A DNA stretch of 64,000 nucleotides from Novosphingobium pentaromativorans US6-1 (lineage in GTDB: Bacteria; Pseudomonadota; Alphaproteobacteria; Sphingomonadales; Sphingomonadaceae). Position numbers and translations under genes: made by a program. Below are positions 1-8,707 of this stretch, piece by piece (position 1 is the first letter of the stretch; every line of letters starts with the position of its first letter). A model generated the notes under the pieces. It did not search any database. It saw only the letters and a program-made list of their open reading frames with translations, and was not told where the DNA came from. The stretch lies in assembly GCF_000767465.1 (NCBI RefSeq), contig NZ_CP009291.1, forward strand, positions 2,646,501 through 2,710,500. Reading direction: 5' to 3'.

Positions 1-1
1 C

Positions 2-829
2 AACGTGATCGTCGACGAAAACGATCTGGGATCTGCGCTGACCGGCCATGCCGACGTGGCGAAGGTCAGCTTCACCGGGTCGACCGGAACCGGCCGCAAG
101 GTTAGCGCGGCGGGCGCCAGCACGCTGAAGCGCCTGACGCTTGAACTGGGCGGCAACGACGCCGCGATCGTTCTGGACGACGTGTCGCCCGCGGAGATCG
201 CCCCCCGCCTGTTCGGTGGTGCGATGGTCAATGCCGGGCAGGTGTGCCTGGCCATCAAGCGAGTTTATGCGCCGAGCGCGATCTACGACGAACTGTGCGA
301 TGAGCTGGCCAAGCTGGCGCGGGAAGCCGTGGTCGACGACGGCGACAAGCAGGGCACGCAGATCGGCCCGCTTCAGAACCGGATGCAGTTCGACAAGGTG
401 CTTGGCTACCTCGAGGATGCGCGGGCCAATGGCTCGGTCATCGCCGGTGGCGAGGCGCTGGACCGCGACGGGTATTTCATCGCTCCCACCATCGTGCGCG
501 ACATCGCCGACGACGCGGCCCTGGTGCGCGAGGAACAGTTCGGTCCCATCCTGCCGGTTCTGAAATACGATGATATCGACGATGCCATCGCCCGTGCCAA
601 TGACAGCGACTTCGGCCTGGGAGGCACGGTCTGGGGCAAGGACATAGACCGTGCGGCCAAGGTTGCGATGAAAGTCGATTCGGGAACGGTCTGGGTCAAC
701 AAGCACCTGGATATCTCCTTCGACATCCCGTTCGGCGGTGCCAAGCAATCCGGTATCGGACGGGAAGGCGGGGAGGAAGGACTTCACGCCTTCACCCAGG
801 CCCACATCGTCAACATCGCGCTGACTTGA
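2..829 (+). CDS. aldehyde dehydrogenase, C-terminal part (truncated by window start)
   Basis: NAD(P)-dependent oxidation of an aldehyde to the acid. About 275 residues are visible, so roughly the first 200 of a normal 475-490 lie outside the window. Seen: the cofactor-loop motif FTGSTGTGRKV, the general-base glutamate in ELGGN (visible residue about 48), the catalytic cysteine in NAGQVC about 33 residues later, the EEQFGP block and WVNKH near the C-terminus. The reading frame is open from base 2. It is followed 19 bases later by a DapB-like oxidoreductase, then a transporter, which suggests a catabolic operon. The substrate cannot be told from the sequence. Confidence 0.93.
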   Translation, partial: NVIVDENDLGSALTGHADVAKVSFTGSTGTGRKVSAAGASTLKRLTLELGGNDAAIVLDDVSPAEIAPRLFGGAMVNAGQVCLAIKRVYAPSAIYDELCDELAKLAREAVVDDGDKQGTQIGPLQNRMQFDKVLGYLEDARANGSVIAGGEALDRDGYFIAPTIVRDIADDAALVREEQFGPILPVLKYDDIDDAIARANDSDFGLGGTVWGKDIDRAAKVAMKVDSGTVWVNKHLDISFDIPFGGAKQSGIGREGGEEGLHAFTQAHIVNIALT

Positions 830-848
830 GCGCGCGGGGGACAGAGGC

Positions 849-1889
849 ATGGCATATCGCGTCATCCAGTGGACCACCGGCAATGTCGGCCGACAGACCC
901 TAAAGGCGTTGATCGCCAAGCCGGGGTTCGAGCTTGTCGGCGTTTTCGCCCATGGCAGGGACAAGGTCGGGCGGGATGCCGCCGAGCTGTGCGGATTGGA
1001 CACGCCGACCGGGATCTGCGCCACCGACGATGTGGAGGCCTTGCTGCGAAGCGGGGCGGACGCATGCGTCTTTTCGGGGCGGTGGTTCGACGTCGACCTC
1101 GTCTGCCGTCTGCTGGAGGCGGGGATCAACGTCGTGACCCATGCCGCTTTCATCAACGGGCGCTGGCTGGGCGAGGATGCGCGGCACAGGCTTCAGGAAG
1201 CATGCATCAAGGGCGCAGCCTCGCTTTACGGATCGGGCATCAATCCCGGCTTTGCGAACATTATCGCCGTCGTCTCCACCCAGCTTTGCGCGCGGGTTGA
1301 CCAGATCCGGGTCACTGAAGCGGTGGACTCCACATACTACGATTCGTGGGAGACCGAGGTGAAGGTCGGCTTCGGCCAAAAGCCCGACGCGCCCGGACTG
1401 GTCGAGAATGCACGCGAGGCGACCGAAGTTTTCGGCGATGCGGTCGAAATGATGGCCGATGCGCTGGGCGTCGTCCTCGACGAAATCGTCTTCGATATGG
1501 ATACAGCGCTTGCAACCGCCCGAAACGAATTGGGTTACGCCACTATCGAGGAGGGCACCGTCAGTGCAGTGGACGGGCGCTGGCGCGGGCGGATCGGCGG
1601 CCGTGACTTCATCGTCCTGCGCTTTCGCTGGAAAAAGGGAACGCATGTCGAGCCCTTCGAGATCGACGGCGGATACCGGATCGAAGTGGATGGGAATCCC
1701 AGCGTCCTGGCCACGGCGCATCTGCAACGTCCCGTGCCGCAAACGGATGGCGATGCAATGGCGGTAGGCATGATCGCCACGGGCCTGCCCGCGCTCAACG
1801 CTATCCCGTCGGCCGTTGCCGCGCAGCCCGGCATCGTCGCGATGCATCAGATGAATGCGTTCGGCGCATGCGACGTCTTCTCGTTCTGA
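849..1889 (+). CDS. DapB-fold NAD(P)-dependent oxidoreductase (dihydrodipicolinate reductase-like)
   Basis: 346 residues. The N-terminus has a Rossmann start with the nucleotide loop TTGNVGRQT (residues 9-17), in the style of the dihydrodipicolinate reductase / diaminopentanoate dehydrogenase group. It is much longer than true DapB (about 270 residues) and sits among catabolic genes rather than lysine genes, so lysine biosynthesis is unlikely. A GAGG ribosome site lies just before the ATG. Paralogues of this type are common in sphingomonad and mycobacterial degradation clusters, with mostly unknown substrates. The family call is fair; the reaction is unknown. Confidence 0.75.
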   Translation: MAYRVIQWTTGNVGRQTLKALIAKPGFELVGVFAHGRDKVGRDAAELCGLDTPTGICATDDVEALLRSGADACVFSGRWFDVDLVCRLLEAGINVVTHAAFINGRWLGEDARHRLQEACIKGAASLYGSGINPGFANIIAVVSTQLCARVDQIRVTEAVDSTYYDSWETEVKVGFGQKPDAPGLVENAREATEVFGDAVEMMADALGVVLDEIVFDMDTALATARNELGYATIEEGTVSAVDGRWRGRIGGRDFIVLRFRWKKGTHVEPFEIDGGYRIEVDGNPSVLATAHLQRPVPQTDGDAMAVGMIATGLPALNAIPSAVAAQPGIVAMHQMNAFGACDVFSF

Positions 1890-1959
1890 TGCGACCGCCG
1901 CGAAGCCCGGGCGGGACCGGCTGCCCCCTAGCCGATAACTCCGGAAAAGCCTTGCCAGG

Positions 1960-3270
1960 ATGAATGCCCCGATGAAACTCGATACCGCTCCGGCGAAAGC
2001 CGGTCCGCGCGCCTATTTCGGGCTCGCCATCCTGGTGATTCTGACGATCCTGTCCTACGTCGATCGTACGATCATCCTGCTGCTGGTCGAGCCGATCAAG
2101 GCAGACCTCGGCATCGACGATGTCCAGTTCAGCTTGCTCACCGGCCTTTCGTTCGCGATGCTTTACGCGGTTCTGGGCGTGCCCTTCGGCTGGCTGGCGG
2201 ATCGCTATTCGCGCCGCTGGATCATCTATCTGGGCGTCACTGCCTGGTCCATCGCAACGGGCCTGTGCGGATTGGCCACCAGTTTCTGGCACCTGTTCCT
2301 GGCCCGCATGGGCGTGGGCGTGGGTGAGGCGACCCTGAGCCCGGTCGGCTATGCCATTGCGGGCGATCTGTTTTCCCGCAGGCGCCTTGCCCTTGCGACA
2401 AGCACGCTGGCGGCCGGAACCGCGTTGGGGGCGGCGATCGCCTATGGCATTGGCGGGGTGCTGATGGACTGGGCCGAGGCGCGCGGCGGCCTGTTCGGTC
2501 TTCGCCCGTGGCAGACGGCCATTGTCATGCTGGCACTGCCGGGTCTGCTGATCGCGCCGTTCGTCTTCGTCATCCCGAAATATGCGGACAAGGCGGCTTG
2601 CGACGATCGGACCGAGCAGGCCGGCACGCCCGAGGGCTATCTGCGCTGGCTGAAGGCCAATCTCTCCCACCTCATCCCCATGATGGCCGGGGCTGCCTGC
2701 ATCTATGCCCTGATGTTCGGGGTGACGGCGTGGATGCCGGCCCTCCTGTTTCGGCGCTTCGCCATGTCGCCGACCGAAGTGGGGGCGCTGCTTGGCCTGT
2801 CCTTCGGCGTCTCGGGCGTCACGGGCTTCATCCTCAGCGGCTGGATCGTCGATTGGCTGGCAACCACGCGCATGCGGCATGCCCAGCTCAAATACATGAC
2901 GTTCGTGATCGCGGCTCTGGGCCTCGTGGGACTTGCGACTTTTACTCTGGCCGGCACCACCACGCAGATTGCCACGGCCCTCGGCCTTCTGGCGCTGCTG
3001 GCGCCGGTGAACGGACCGGCGATGGCCTATCTGCAGATCCATACGCCCGCGCAATTTCGCGGACGGACAATCGCGATATTTCTCCTGGTTTACAATCTGT
3101 TCGGAATGACCCTGGGCCCGGCAGCCGTCGCCCTCATCTCGCAGGAGGTTTACGGCGACAACATCGGCGCGGGCATGGCCACGATGAGCGCAATTGCCGG
3201 TGTGGCAGGCAGTGTGCTGCTTATCTTTGCCCAGCGGCACGAACCCGCGATGGACAACGGGAACCTGTAA
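1960..3270 (+). CDS. MFS transporter (Spinster-like)
   Basis: 436-residue inner-membrane protein with about 12 hydrophobic segments. The cytoplasmic loop 2-3 motif GWLADRYSRR (about residues 77-86) is the MFS signature, and YVDRTI in the first helix is typical of the Spinster/hexuronate-type branch seen in proteobacterial catabolic clusters. Its stop codon TAA shares its last base with the ATG of the next gene (TAATG), so the two are translationally coupled. It probably imports the substrate of the surrounding oxidoreductases (inference). Confidence 0.9.
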   Translation: MNAPMKLDTAPAKAGPRAYFGLAILVILTILSYVDRTIILLLVEPIKADLGIDDVQFSLLTGLSFAMLYAVLGVPFGWLADRYSRRWIIYLGVTAWSIATGLCGLATSFWHLFLARMGVGVGEATLSPVGYAIAGDLFSRRRLALATSTLAAGTALGAAIAYGIGGVLMDWAEARGGLFGLRPWQTAIVMLALPGLLIAPFVFVIPKYADKAACDDRTEQAGTPEGYLRWLKANLSHLIPMMAGAACIYALMFGVTAWMPALLFRRFAMSPTEVGALLGLSFGVSGVTGFILSGWIVDWLATTRMRHAQLKYMTFVIAALGLVGLATFTLAGTTTQIATALGLLALLAPVNGPAMAYLQIHTPAQFRGRTIAIFLLVYNLFGMTLGPAAVALISQEVYGDNIGAGMATMSAIAGVAGSVLLIFAQRHEPAMDNGNL

Positions 3271-3839
3271 TGTTCGACTTCGATGTGACCCGCACCTACC
3301 GGCCGATCGAGGAGAAGCTGAACCGAACGACGAATTCTCGCCACCGCAGGATGCTGCAGATGTTGCTGCAGCATGCGCGTGCAGAAGTCGAAGGCGATCT
3401 GGGATCGGTTCTGGCGACTCTGGCACCCTGGCCCGTGTACAAGGGCGTGCGTCCCAAGGGGCCGCAGCCCGAAGGGCCGGAGGAGGTGCGCCGCTTCTAC
3501 ATCGACGAGATCTTTGGTTCGGGCCGGCATGTGTTCGAAAGCAACAAGACCCGGATCATCGTGGACGACGACGCGATCATCACCGAAGGTCCGATGCGCA
3601 TTCTGCTGTGGGGTCGCGATCTGGCCGACAGGGGCATGCAACTGGACGATGCCGATGCCGTCTATCTGATGACGGTCGATGTACTGATCGTCTGGCCCTT
3701 CGACGAGGAATGCCGGATCGTGGGCGAGGAAAGCTGGAGCCAGCCGATGGTGACGCCGATGCAGAAGATCGCCGAAGAGGATGTGCCCCAGGCCTTCAGG
3801 GACTATGTTGTGCGGCGCAAGGCTGCCGCCGCGAACTGA
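3270..3839 (+). CDS. NTF2-like (SnoaL-type) protein
   Basis: 189 residues. The pattern of an N-terminal helix followed by a mixed sheet with WPVYKGV, FYIDEIF and a C-terminal strand containing GEESWSQP fits the NTF2/SnoaL cone fold used by small isomerases, hydrolases and binding proteins. There is no signal peptide. The start overlaps the MFS stop by one base, so it belongs to the same transcript. No catalytic residue can be assigned; an enzyme acting on the imported compound is a guess from context. Confidence 0.65.
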   Translation: MFDFDVTRTYRPIEEKLNRTTNSRHRRMLQMLLQHARAEVEGDLGSVLATLAPWPVYKGVRPKGPQPEGPEEVRRFYIDEIFGSGRHVFESNKTRIIVDDDAIITEGPMRILLWGRDLADRGMQLDDADAVYLMTVDVLIVWPFDEECRIVGEESWSQPMVTPMQKIAEEDVPQAFRDYVVRRKAAAAN

Positions 3840-3847
3840 AGGGGTGC

Positions 3848-3882
3848 CGGCCCTTGCGGCGTATCCGCGTCGCAGGGCCGGG
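3848..3882. terminator. strong hairpin between convergent genes
   Basis: CCGGCCCT and AGGGCCGG pair, with a further TGCG/CGCA helix inside. There is no U-tract in either direction. It lies between the end of the NTF2-like gene and the end of the MaoC gene, so a shared transcription barrier is the likely role. Confidence 0.45.
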
Positions 3883-3962
3883 GCGAATGGCAGGCCGCAA
3901 CCGGCGCTGCCATCCACGCCTACACCCTAGCTGCGGCTTTTGGCCGCAATGCCTCTTTCCGA

Positions 3963-4835
3963 TCAGTCGCGGACCGAAGCCCGACCGCCCTTGGCCACCA
4001 CGACTTCGCGCTCGGTCGCCGTGACCTCGAAGGCGAAGTTTCCGTCGCCCAGGGCCCAGATGTCCGTGCGCAGCGTCTCGCCGGGAAATACCGGGCTGGA
4101 AAAGCGCAAGCCGTAGTGGGCAAGCTTCGTTTCGTCGCCATCGCATGCGCCGTCCACGATCGCCCTTGCGACAATTCCATAAGTAGCCATGCCGTGCAGG
4201 ATCGGTCCGGGGAAACCGGCTTTGCGCGCCACTTCGGGATCGGCATGGAGCGGATTGGCATCGCCGGATAGGCGATAGAGCAATGCCTGCTCGGGCCGGG
4301 TCTCAAGGGTGATGCGGGCGTCCGGATTGCGGGTGGGCGGTTCGTTCACGCTGGGCGCGCCCTCGGCGGAGCCCCCGAACCCGCCGTTTCCGCGCAGCAT
4401 GAGGACTGTGCGCGTCTCGGCGAATGGTTCGGCTTCGCCCTTTACGGTAATCGTCTTGCAGGTTTGCAGGATGGCGCCCTTCTGCTGCCCGCGGTCCCAG
4501 ATCTTCTCGACGCCGGTCGCCACTTCGAATGCGCCGCTTGCGGGCAAGGGCCGATGCAGCGTGATCCATTCCTCGCCATGGAGCACCTTGGCGTAATCGA
4601 TGCCGTATTTCCTGTCGAAGATCCCCAGCGACATTCCCATCACGGTGGTCATCGTGGGAAAGCCTGCCAGCCGGTCTTCCAGGACGAAGCGCAATTGCGA
4701 GGGATCTTCTATTGCGGCGGGGCCGAAGCCGATTCCCAGATTATAGATGATCGTGTCCCGAGCGGGCCAATCGACAGGAATGGTCTTGGCTGGCATCTGC
4801 AGCAGGTCGTTGGCGGCAAGCATCTGATCTCCCAT
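3963..4835 (-). CDS. MaoC-family double hot-dog hydratase
   Basis: 290 residues, the usual size of eukaryotic-type (R)-specific enoyl-CoA hydratase 2 proteins. The C-terminal hot-dog domain carries the hydratase motif SGDANPLHADP (about residues 190-200) with the catalytic Asp and His, followed by GFPGPILHGM, a hallmark of the family. The N-terminal half resembles a second, degenerate hot-dog. The ATG at 4835 was chosen because homologues begin close to it; the frame stays open upstream to 5153. It converges on the MFS/NTF2 genes and may belong to the same catabolic function. Confidence 0.85.
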   Translation of the reverse strand: MGDQMLAANDLLQMPAKTIPVDWPARDTIIYNLGIGFGPAAIEDPSQLRFVLEDRLAGFPTMTTVMGMSLGIFDRKYGIDYAKVLHGEEWITLHRPLPASGAFEVATGVEKIWDRGQQKGAILQTCKTITVKGEAEPFAETRTVLMLRGNGGFGGSAEGAPSVNEPPTRNPDARITLETRPEQALLYRLSGDANPLHADPEVARKAGFPGPILHGMATYGIVARAIVDGACDGDETKLAHYGLRFSSPVFPGETLRTDIWALGDGNFAFEVTATEREVVVAKGGRASVRD

Positions 4836-5174
4836 GATCGTTTCTCTGGCGGGCATCATTAGGCACATGGATCCCGGCAGGCTTACGGAAAAGTGCATGG
4901 CAGGGAAGGTTGCGAAGGCATCGGTCGACTTAAATGGAGCTGCGGCGAACGTGGCGAGCGATCCCGGCGAACCGACCACCTGAATTCGCCCCCGTCTGCC
5001 GGGATCCTGACCCTGGCTCGCGGTCCCTTCATGCTTGTGCCCCTTCTTCGCGCGTGTCGGGTTGGCCGCGCGATCGGCTTGTGCAGGTCCGGTCGGCGCG
5101 GAGACGGGCTTTGGGGAACTTTGCATTCGATGGTAGCGTTGCCTTCGCGACACTTTTCAACCGGGAGAGAAAGC
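4836..5174. other. 339-bp divergent intergenic region
   Basis: This stretch lies between the MaoC gene (leftward) and the CHRD gene (rightward) and must hold promoters for both. The MaoC frame stays open through most of it, but the composition and lack of family motifs argue against coding. I see no clear operator or RNA. Confidence 0.4.
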
Positions 5175-5621
5175 ATGCCCCCTGCAACCAGCCGCCTTGC
5201 CACGGCCCTGTCCATCCTTGCGCTTGCCGCTGTGTCTTCGGCTGCTTCGGCTGCCGAGGCTGCAGACCATACCTATAAGGCCACGCTTTCCGGCGAGCAG
5301 GAAACCAAGGGCGGCGATCCCGATGGCACCGGGACGGTAACGGTGACCGTTTCGTCCGGGCTCGACAAGCTGTGCTATGATGTCGGTGGGATCGAGAATC
5401 TGTCGCCGATCACGGCCGCGCATATTCACAAGGCTGCCGCAGGGCAGGACGGTCCGCCGGTGCTGACGCTCGAGGCTGCCGAGGATGGCGGCTTCAAGGG
5501 CTGCGTGAAGGGGCCGGAGTGGTTGCCCGATGCAGTGGCCAGCGGTTTCGCCGGCTATTACGTCAACGTGCATACGGGCGATTATCCTGCCGGTGCGATC
5601 CGGGCCCAGCTGGGAAGCTGA
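5175..5621 (+). CDS. exported CHRD-domain protein
   Basis: 148 residues. A Sec signal peptide is clear (hydrophobic stretch ALSILALAAVSSAASA, about residues 9-24). The mature part is a CHRD domain: YKATLSGEQE near its start, AAHIHKAAAGQDGPPV in the middle and YYVNVHTGDYPAGAIRAQL at the end. A ribosome site GGGAGAG lies nine bases before the ATG. CHRD proteins are extracytoplasmic; their biochemical role is unknown. It stands alone between divergent and convergent neighbours. Confidence 0.88.
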   Translation: MPPATSRLATALSILALAAVSSAASAAEAADHTYKATLSGEQETKGGDPDGTGTVTVTVSSGLDKLCYDVGGIENLSPITAAHIHKAAAGQDGPPVLTLEAAEDGGFKGCVKGPEWLPDAVASGFAGYYVNVHTGDYPAGAIRAQLGS

Positions 5622-5642
5622 TCGCGCATTCGCCTCAAGGGC

Positions 5643-6047
5643 TCAGGCGCGGCGGCGCAGCGGCCAGCCGGTGACTTCGCCCGCCCAGAGCGGCCACCAG
5701 ATCAACAGCGGCTGCAAGGTCAGGCGGGGCACGTGATAAGCCAGGCCCAGCCCATGGTCCGGCTTGGCCATGTCGAGCAGCATGTGCTGCACGTTGGCCG
5801 GCCAGACGCACAGGGCATAGGCAGCCAGGCCCCATGCTGCGGCTCGGCGCAGCGCGGGCGAGAAGGATTGTGCCAGTCCCGCCGCGCCGGTCAGTTCGGC
5901 AAGGCCGGTCAGCCCGACGACGGTTGCGGGATAGGGAACCCAGGGCGGCATGATGGAGAGAAACGGGGTGGGCAGGGCAAGATGCAGCACCCCCGCCGCG
6001 GCATACAGGACGGCAAGGAGCCATCGGTTGCCGGACCTCAGGGTCAT
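5643..6047 (-). CDS. DoxX-like small integral membrane protein
   Basis: 134 residues with four hydrophobic segments. It starts with a short basic end followed by WLLAVLYAAAGVLHL and contains GLTGLAELTGAAGL, the pattern of the DoxX/DoxD-like family. The ATG at 6047 has a strong ribosome site (GGAAGGAAAG). Family members are associated with redox or thiosulfate metabolism in some organisms, but no specific role can be given here. It lies just downstream of a leftward terminator and so has its own promoter between 6048 and 6080. Confidence 0.75.
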   Translation of the reverse strand: MTLRSGNRWLLAVLYAAAGVLHLALPTPFLSIMPPWVPYPATVVGLTGLAELTGAAGLAQSFSPALRRAAAWGLAAYALCVWPANVQHMLLDMAKPDHGLGLAYHVPRLTLQPLLIWWPLWAGEVTGWPLRRRA

Positions 6048-6080
6048 ATCCGCTTTCCTTCCCTCATGTGCCCAACGCAA

Positions 6081-6114
6081 TAAAAATGCGTCCGGACCCA
6101 GGGCCCGGACGCAT
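6081..6114 (-). terminator. rho-independent terminator (leftward)
   Basis: A perfect 10-bp stem ATGCGTCCGG / CCGGACGCAT with a 9-base loop is followed on the minus strand by TTTTTA. It lies about 180 bases beyond the stop of the exported protein at 6292-6693 and ends that transcript before the DoxX gene. Confidence 0.85.
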
Positions 6115-6291
6115 GAGGTGCCAAGCCAGGGTGGGCTCGAGGGCGAAGGACATGCCGCAGGTCGCTTGTGGATTGCAACCGCTCCAAGGCATTAATCTGT
6201 CTGGAACAGGTGGATCGCAAACCAGAAGGCGACCGCGAGAAACTCCCGGCCGCCTTCCGCAGGGGACCTCTTGGTAAAATAGCGCTGGCGC

Positions 6292-6693
6292 TTACTTGGC
6301 CGACGCTATCTTGGTGTAGGGCACGAAGTCCTGAAGCCCCACGAAGCCGTTCCAGAAGTGGCTGCCGCGATCGTGCAGTTGCACGGTGTCGAGCCGGCAA
6401 AGCTGGCTGGAATGAAGTTTGGTGACGAGAATGTCGTCGTCATCGAGCGAATCGGCATTGCTTGGGCGATTGACGTAAAGCGTTCTGCCGACGCGATAGA
6501 CGATCGCCGTCTTGTCGATCACGCGCGTGTCCTGCGCCATGTACGATGGAATGCAATTGACCGGCTTCCCGGCCTCTCGGCCATCGAGCATCTTGGCCAG
6601 CTGTTCCTCGCCGGTGAGCTTGGTGCGCGCGTCTGCGACGGGTGCGGCAAGGAGCGTGGCGGCGACAGCTACAGCGGCAAGTACCTTCTGCAT
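6292..6693 (-). CDS. exported protein of unknown function
   Basis: 133 residues. The signal peptide KVLAAVAVAATLLAAPVADA is evident, and AGGAG precedes the ATG by seven bases, which fixes the start although the frame is open upstream to 6891. The mature protein has two cysteines (NCIPSY and SQLCRL) that could form a periplasmic disulfide, and an acidic DSLDDDDILV stretch. I do not recognise a family; similar short periplasmic proteins are common in sphingomonads. Transcription ends at the terminator at 6081-6114. Confidence 0.75.
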   Translation of the reverse strand: MQKVLAAVAVAATLLAAPVADARTKLTGEEQLAKMLDGREAGKPVNCIPSYMAQDTRVIDKTAIVYRVGRTLYVNRPSNADSLDDDDILVTKLHSSQLCRLDTVQLHDRGSHFWNGFVGLQDFVPYTKIASAK

Positions 6694-6803
6694 GTCATTT
6701 CTCCTTTGATCCCACTTCCCTTTCATCGCGACTTTCGCACGAACCGTCTTAACCGAAGCTGACCGCCGGGGCTTCGATCGGAAGGGAATGTCGTGCGCCG
6801 ATA

Positions 6804-8222
6804 TCAGGCGGTTCCGCCGACGGTGAGACCCTCGATCAGAAGGCTGGGCTGGCCGACGCCAGCCGGCACGCTCTGCCCGCCCTTGCCGCACATGCCCACG
6901 CCCTCGTCGAGCGCCATGTCGTTGCCGATGCCCTTGACCCGGGTGAGGACGGAGGGGCCATCGCCGATCAGCGTGGCGCCCTTGATCGGCGCCCCGAGCT
7001 TGCCGTTATTTACCTTGTAGGCTTCGGTGCAGGAGAAAACGAACTTGCCCGAGACGATGTCGACCTGGCCGCCGCCGAAGTTCTTGGCGTAGATGCCGTT
7101 GCCGATGCGGGCGAGCAGTTCCTCGGGATCGTCCTGGCCGGACTTCATGAAGGTGTTGGTCATGCGCGGCAGCGGCGCATGCGCGTAGTTTTCGCGGCGT
7201 CCATTGCCGGTCGGCTCGACGCCCATCAGGCGCGCATTGAGGCGATCCTGCATGTAGCCCTTGAGCACGCCGTCCTCGATCAGGACCGTTTCGCGCGTGG
7301 GCGTGCCTTCATCGTCGATGGTGAGCGAGCCGCGGCGGCCCATGATCGAACCGTCGTCGACGATAGTGACGCCCGGCGCGCCGACGCGTTCGCCGATGCG
7401 TCCGGTGAAGGCCGAAGTGCCCTTGCGGTTGAAGTCGCCCTCGAGGCCATGGCCGATGGCTTCGTGCAGTAGCACGCCGGGCCAGCCGGGGCCGAGCAGC
7501 ACGGTCATCTCCCCTGCGGGAGCATCGACGCTTTCGAGGTTGATCAGCGCGCGTTCAAGCGCGGTGTCGATGGCGCGGTTCCAGTTCTCGGGCTTGAACA
7601 GGTCGTCGTAGAGCCAGCGCCCGCCCATGCCGAACGAGCCGGTCTCGCGCCGTCCGTTGCTTTCGGCGACGATCGAGACGTTGAGCCGGACCAGCGGGCG
7701 CACGTCGGTGGCGACAAAGCCGTCGGCCCGCACGATCTCGACCACCGACCAGGAACCCGAGAGGCTGGCGCTGACTTGCGCGACGCGCGGGTCGCGGGCG
7801 CGGGCGGCGGCGTCGATGGTCTCGAGCAGTTTCACCTTCTCACCGAAACCGACGAGGTCGAGCGGCGAGGCATCGGTATAGAGGTGCCGGTTGCTCTTCT
7901 GCGGCGGTGCGGCGCGTTTGCCGGTTGCCGGGTCGAGCAGCTGCAGCGTCTCACCCGCGCGGCGGATCGCGGCGGCGGAAATCTCGTTGGCGTGGGCAAA
8001 GCCGGTCATCTCGCCCGAAACGCCGCGCAGGCCGAAACCCGCATCGCGCGAATAGTCGGCGGTCTTGAGGCGCCCGTCGTCGAAGCCGAAGGCCTCGGTC
8101 GCCATGAACTGCAGGTAGAGTTCGCCGTCGTCGCACGCCTGCAGCGTTTCGGCGGCAAGCGCCTGTGCGTCCTCGGGCGTGAGCTGGCGGTAAAGTAGCG
8201 AGCGCGGGTCGGTAACGGTCAT
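6804..8222 (-). CDS. tldD: metalloprotease TldD
   Basis: 472 residues. TldD is the catalytic subunit of the TldD-TldE zinc protease, which in E. coli matures microcin B17 and degrades the CcdA antitoxin by unfolding and threading peptides. The zinc motif HEAIGHGLEGD (HExxxH, near residue 255) is intact, as are GRRGSLTIDDEGTP and the C-terminal glycine-rich CGKGGQSVPAGVGQP. Its partner TldE is in this window about 34 kb away (42248-43594), as usual for unlinked tld genes. No peptide substrate gene is adjacent. Confidence 0.95.
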   Translation of the reverse strand: MTVTDPRSLLYRQLTPEDAQALAAETLQACDDGELYLQFMATEAFGFDDGRLKTADYSRDAGFGLRGVSGEMTGFAHANEISAAAIRRAGETLQLLDPATGKRAAPPQKSNRHLYTDASPLDLVGFGEKVKLLETIDAAARARDPRVAQVSASLSGSWSVVEIVRADGFVATDVRPLVRLNVSIVAESNGRRETGSFGMGGRWLYDDLFKPENWNRAIDTALERALINLESVDAPAGEMTVLLGPGWPGVLLHEAIGHGLEGDFNRKGTSAFTGRIGERVGAPGVTIVDDGSIMGRRGSLTIDDEGTPTRETVLIEDGVLKGYMQDRLNARLMGVEPTGNGRRENYAHAPLPRMTNTFMKSGQDDPEELLARIGNGIYAKNFGGGQVDIVSGKFVFSCTEAYKVNNGKLGAPIKGATLIGDGPSVLTRVKGIGNDMALDEGVGMCGKGGQSVPAGVGQPSLLIEGLTVGGTA

Positions 8223-8300
8223 AGGACCGGATATAGGCCCACCGGCGCGAATTGAAATGGCAATGGCCGCAATCGGGCCAGTGCCGAAGATCTTGCGGGG

Positions 8301-8323
8301 CGTCCCGGCCGAGGACCGGGACG
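8301..8323. terminator. hairpin between zinc-finger gene and tldD
   Basis: CGTCCCGG and CCGGGACG form a perfect 8-bp stem with a 7-base loop just after the stop of the zinc-finger gene. There is no U-tract, so it may only slow transcription or stabilise the message end. Confidence 0.3.
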
Positions 8324-8331
8324 TAAGCCGA

Positions 8332-8544
8332 TCAGGCCGCCTGCTGGTCTGCGGGGCCGCCCTTCAGCACGAAGCGGCGGTCGCAGTAACCGCATTCAAC
8401 ATAGCCCTTTTCGTCGATTTCCATCCACACGCGGGGATGGCCCAGCGCGGCGGGCTTGTAGGCGCCGTTGGCGCGGATGTCGGAAGCCCCGTCGCAGGAG
8501 ACGCGAGGGGAATCGGTGTAGACGGTTTCGGGCGCGTTGCTCAT
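8332..8544 (-). CDS. small zinc-finger domain protein
   Basis: 70 residues. The C-terminal half contains RVSCDG, then [10 protein letters not shown] and [15 protein letters not shown]: one Cys, one His and a CxxC pair, the zinc site of the CHCC family related to the NDUFS6 subunit of complex I. In alphaproteobacteria this protein is widespread and short. The start is uncertain: ATG 8544 is used here and ATG 8556 is the alternative. It lies upstream of tldD on the same strand. Confidence 0.85.
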   Translation of the reverse strand: MSNAPETVYTDSPRVSCDGASDIRANGAYKPAALGHPRVWMEIDEKGYVECGYCDRRFVLKGGPADQQAA

Positions 8545-8707
8545 GAGCTGCGCCATTAGCAGCGAGTGCCGGCCATTTCCAGCGCGGAACGGCGCAGATT
8601 CGCAACCTCATGTGGGAAGGTCCCGCGCCGCCGCGGGACGCGCGCCTGCACGCTGCCTTGCCAGCCGGGGCTTTACCCGGAGGGCAACTTCCCCCAAATG
8701 CGCAGGA

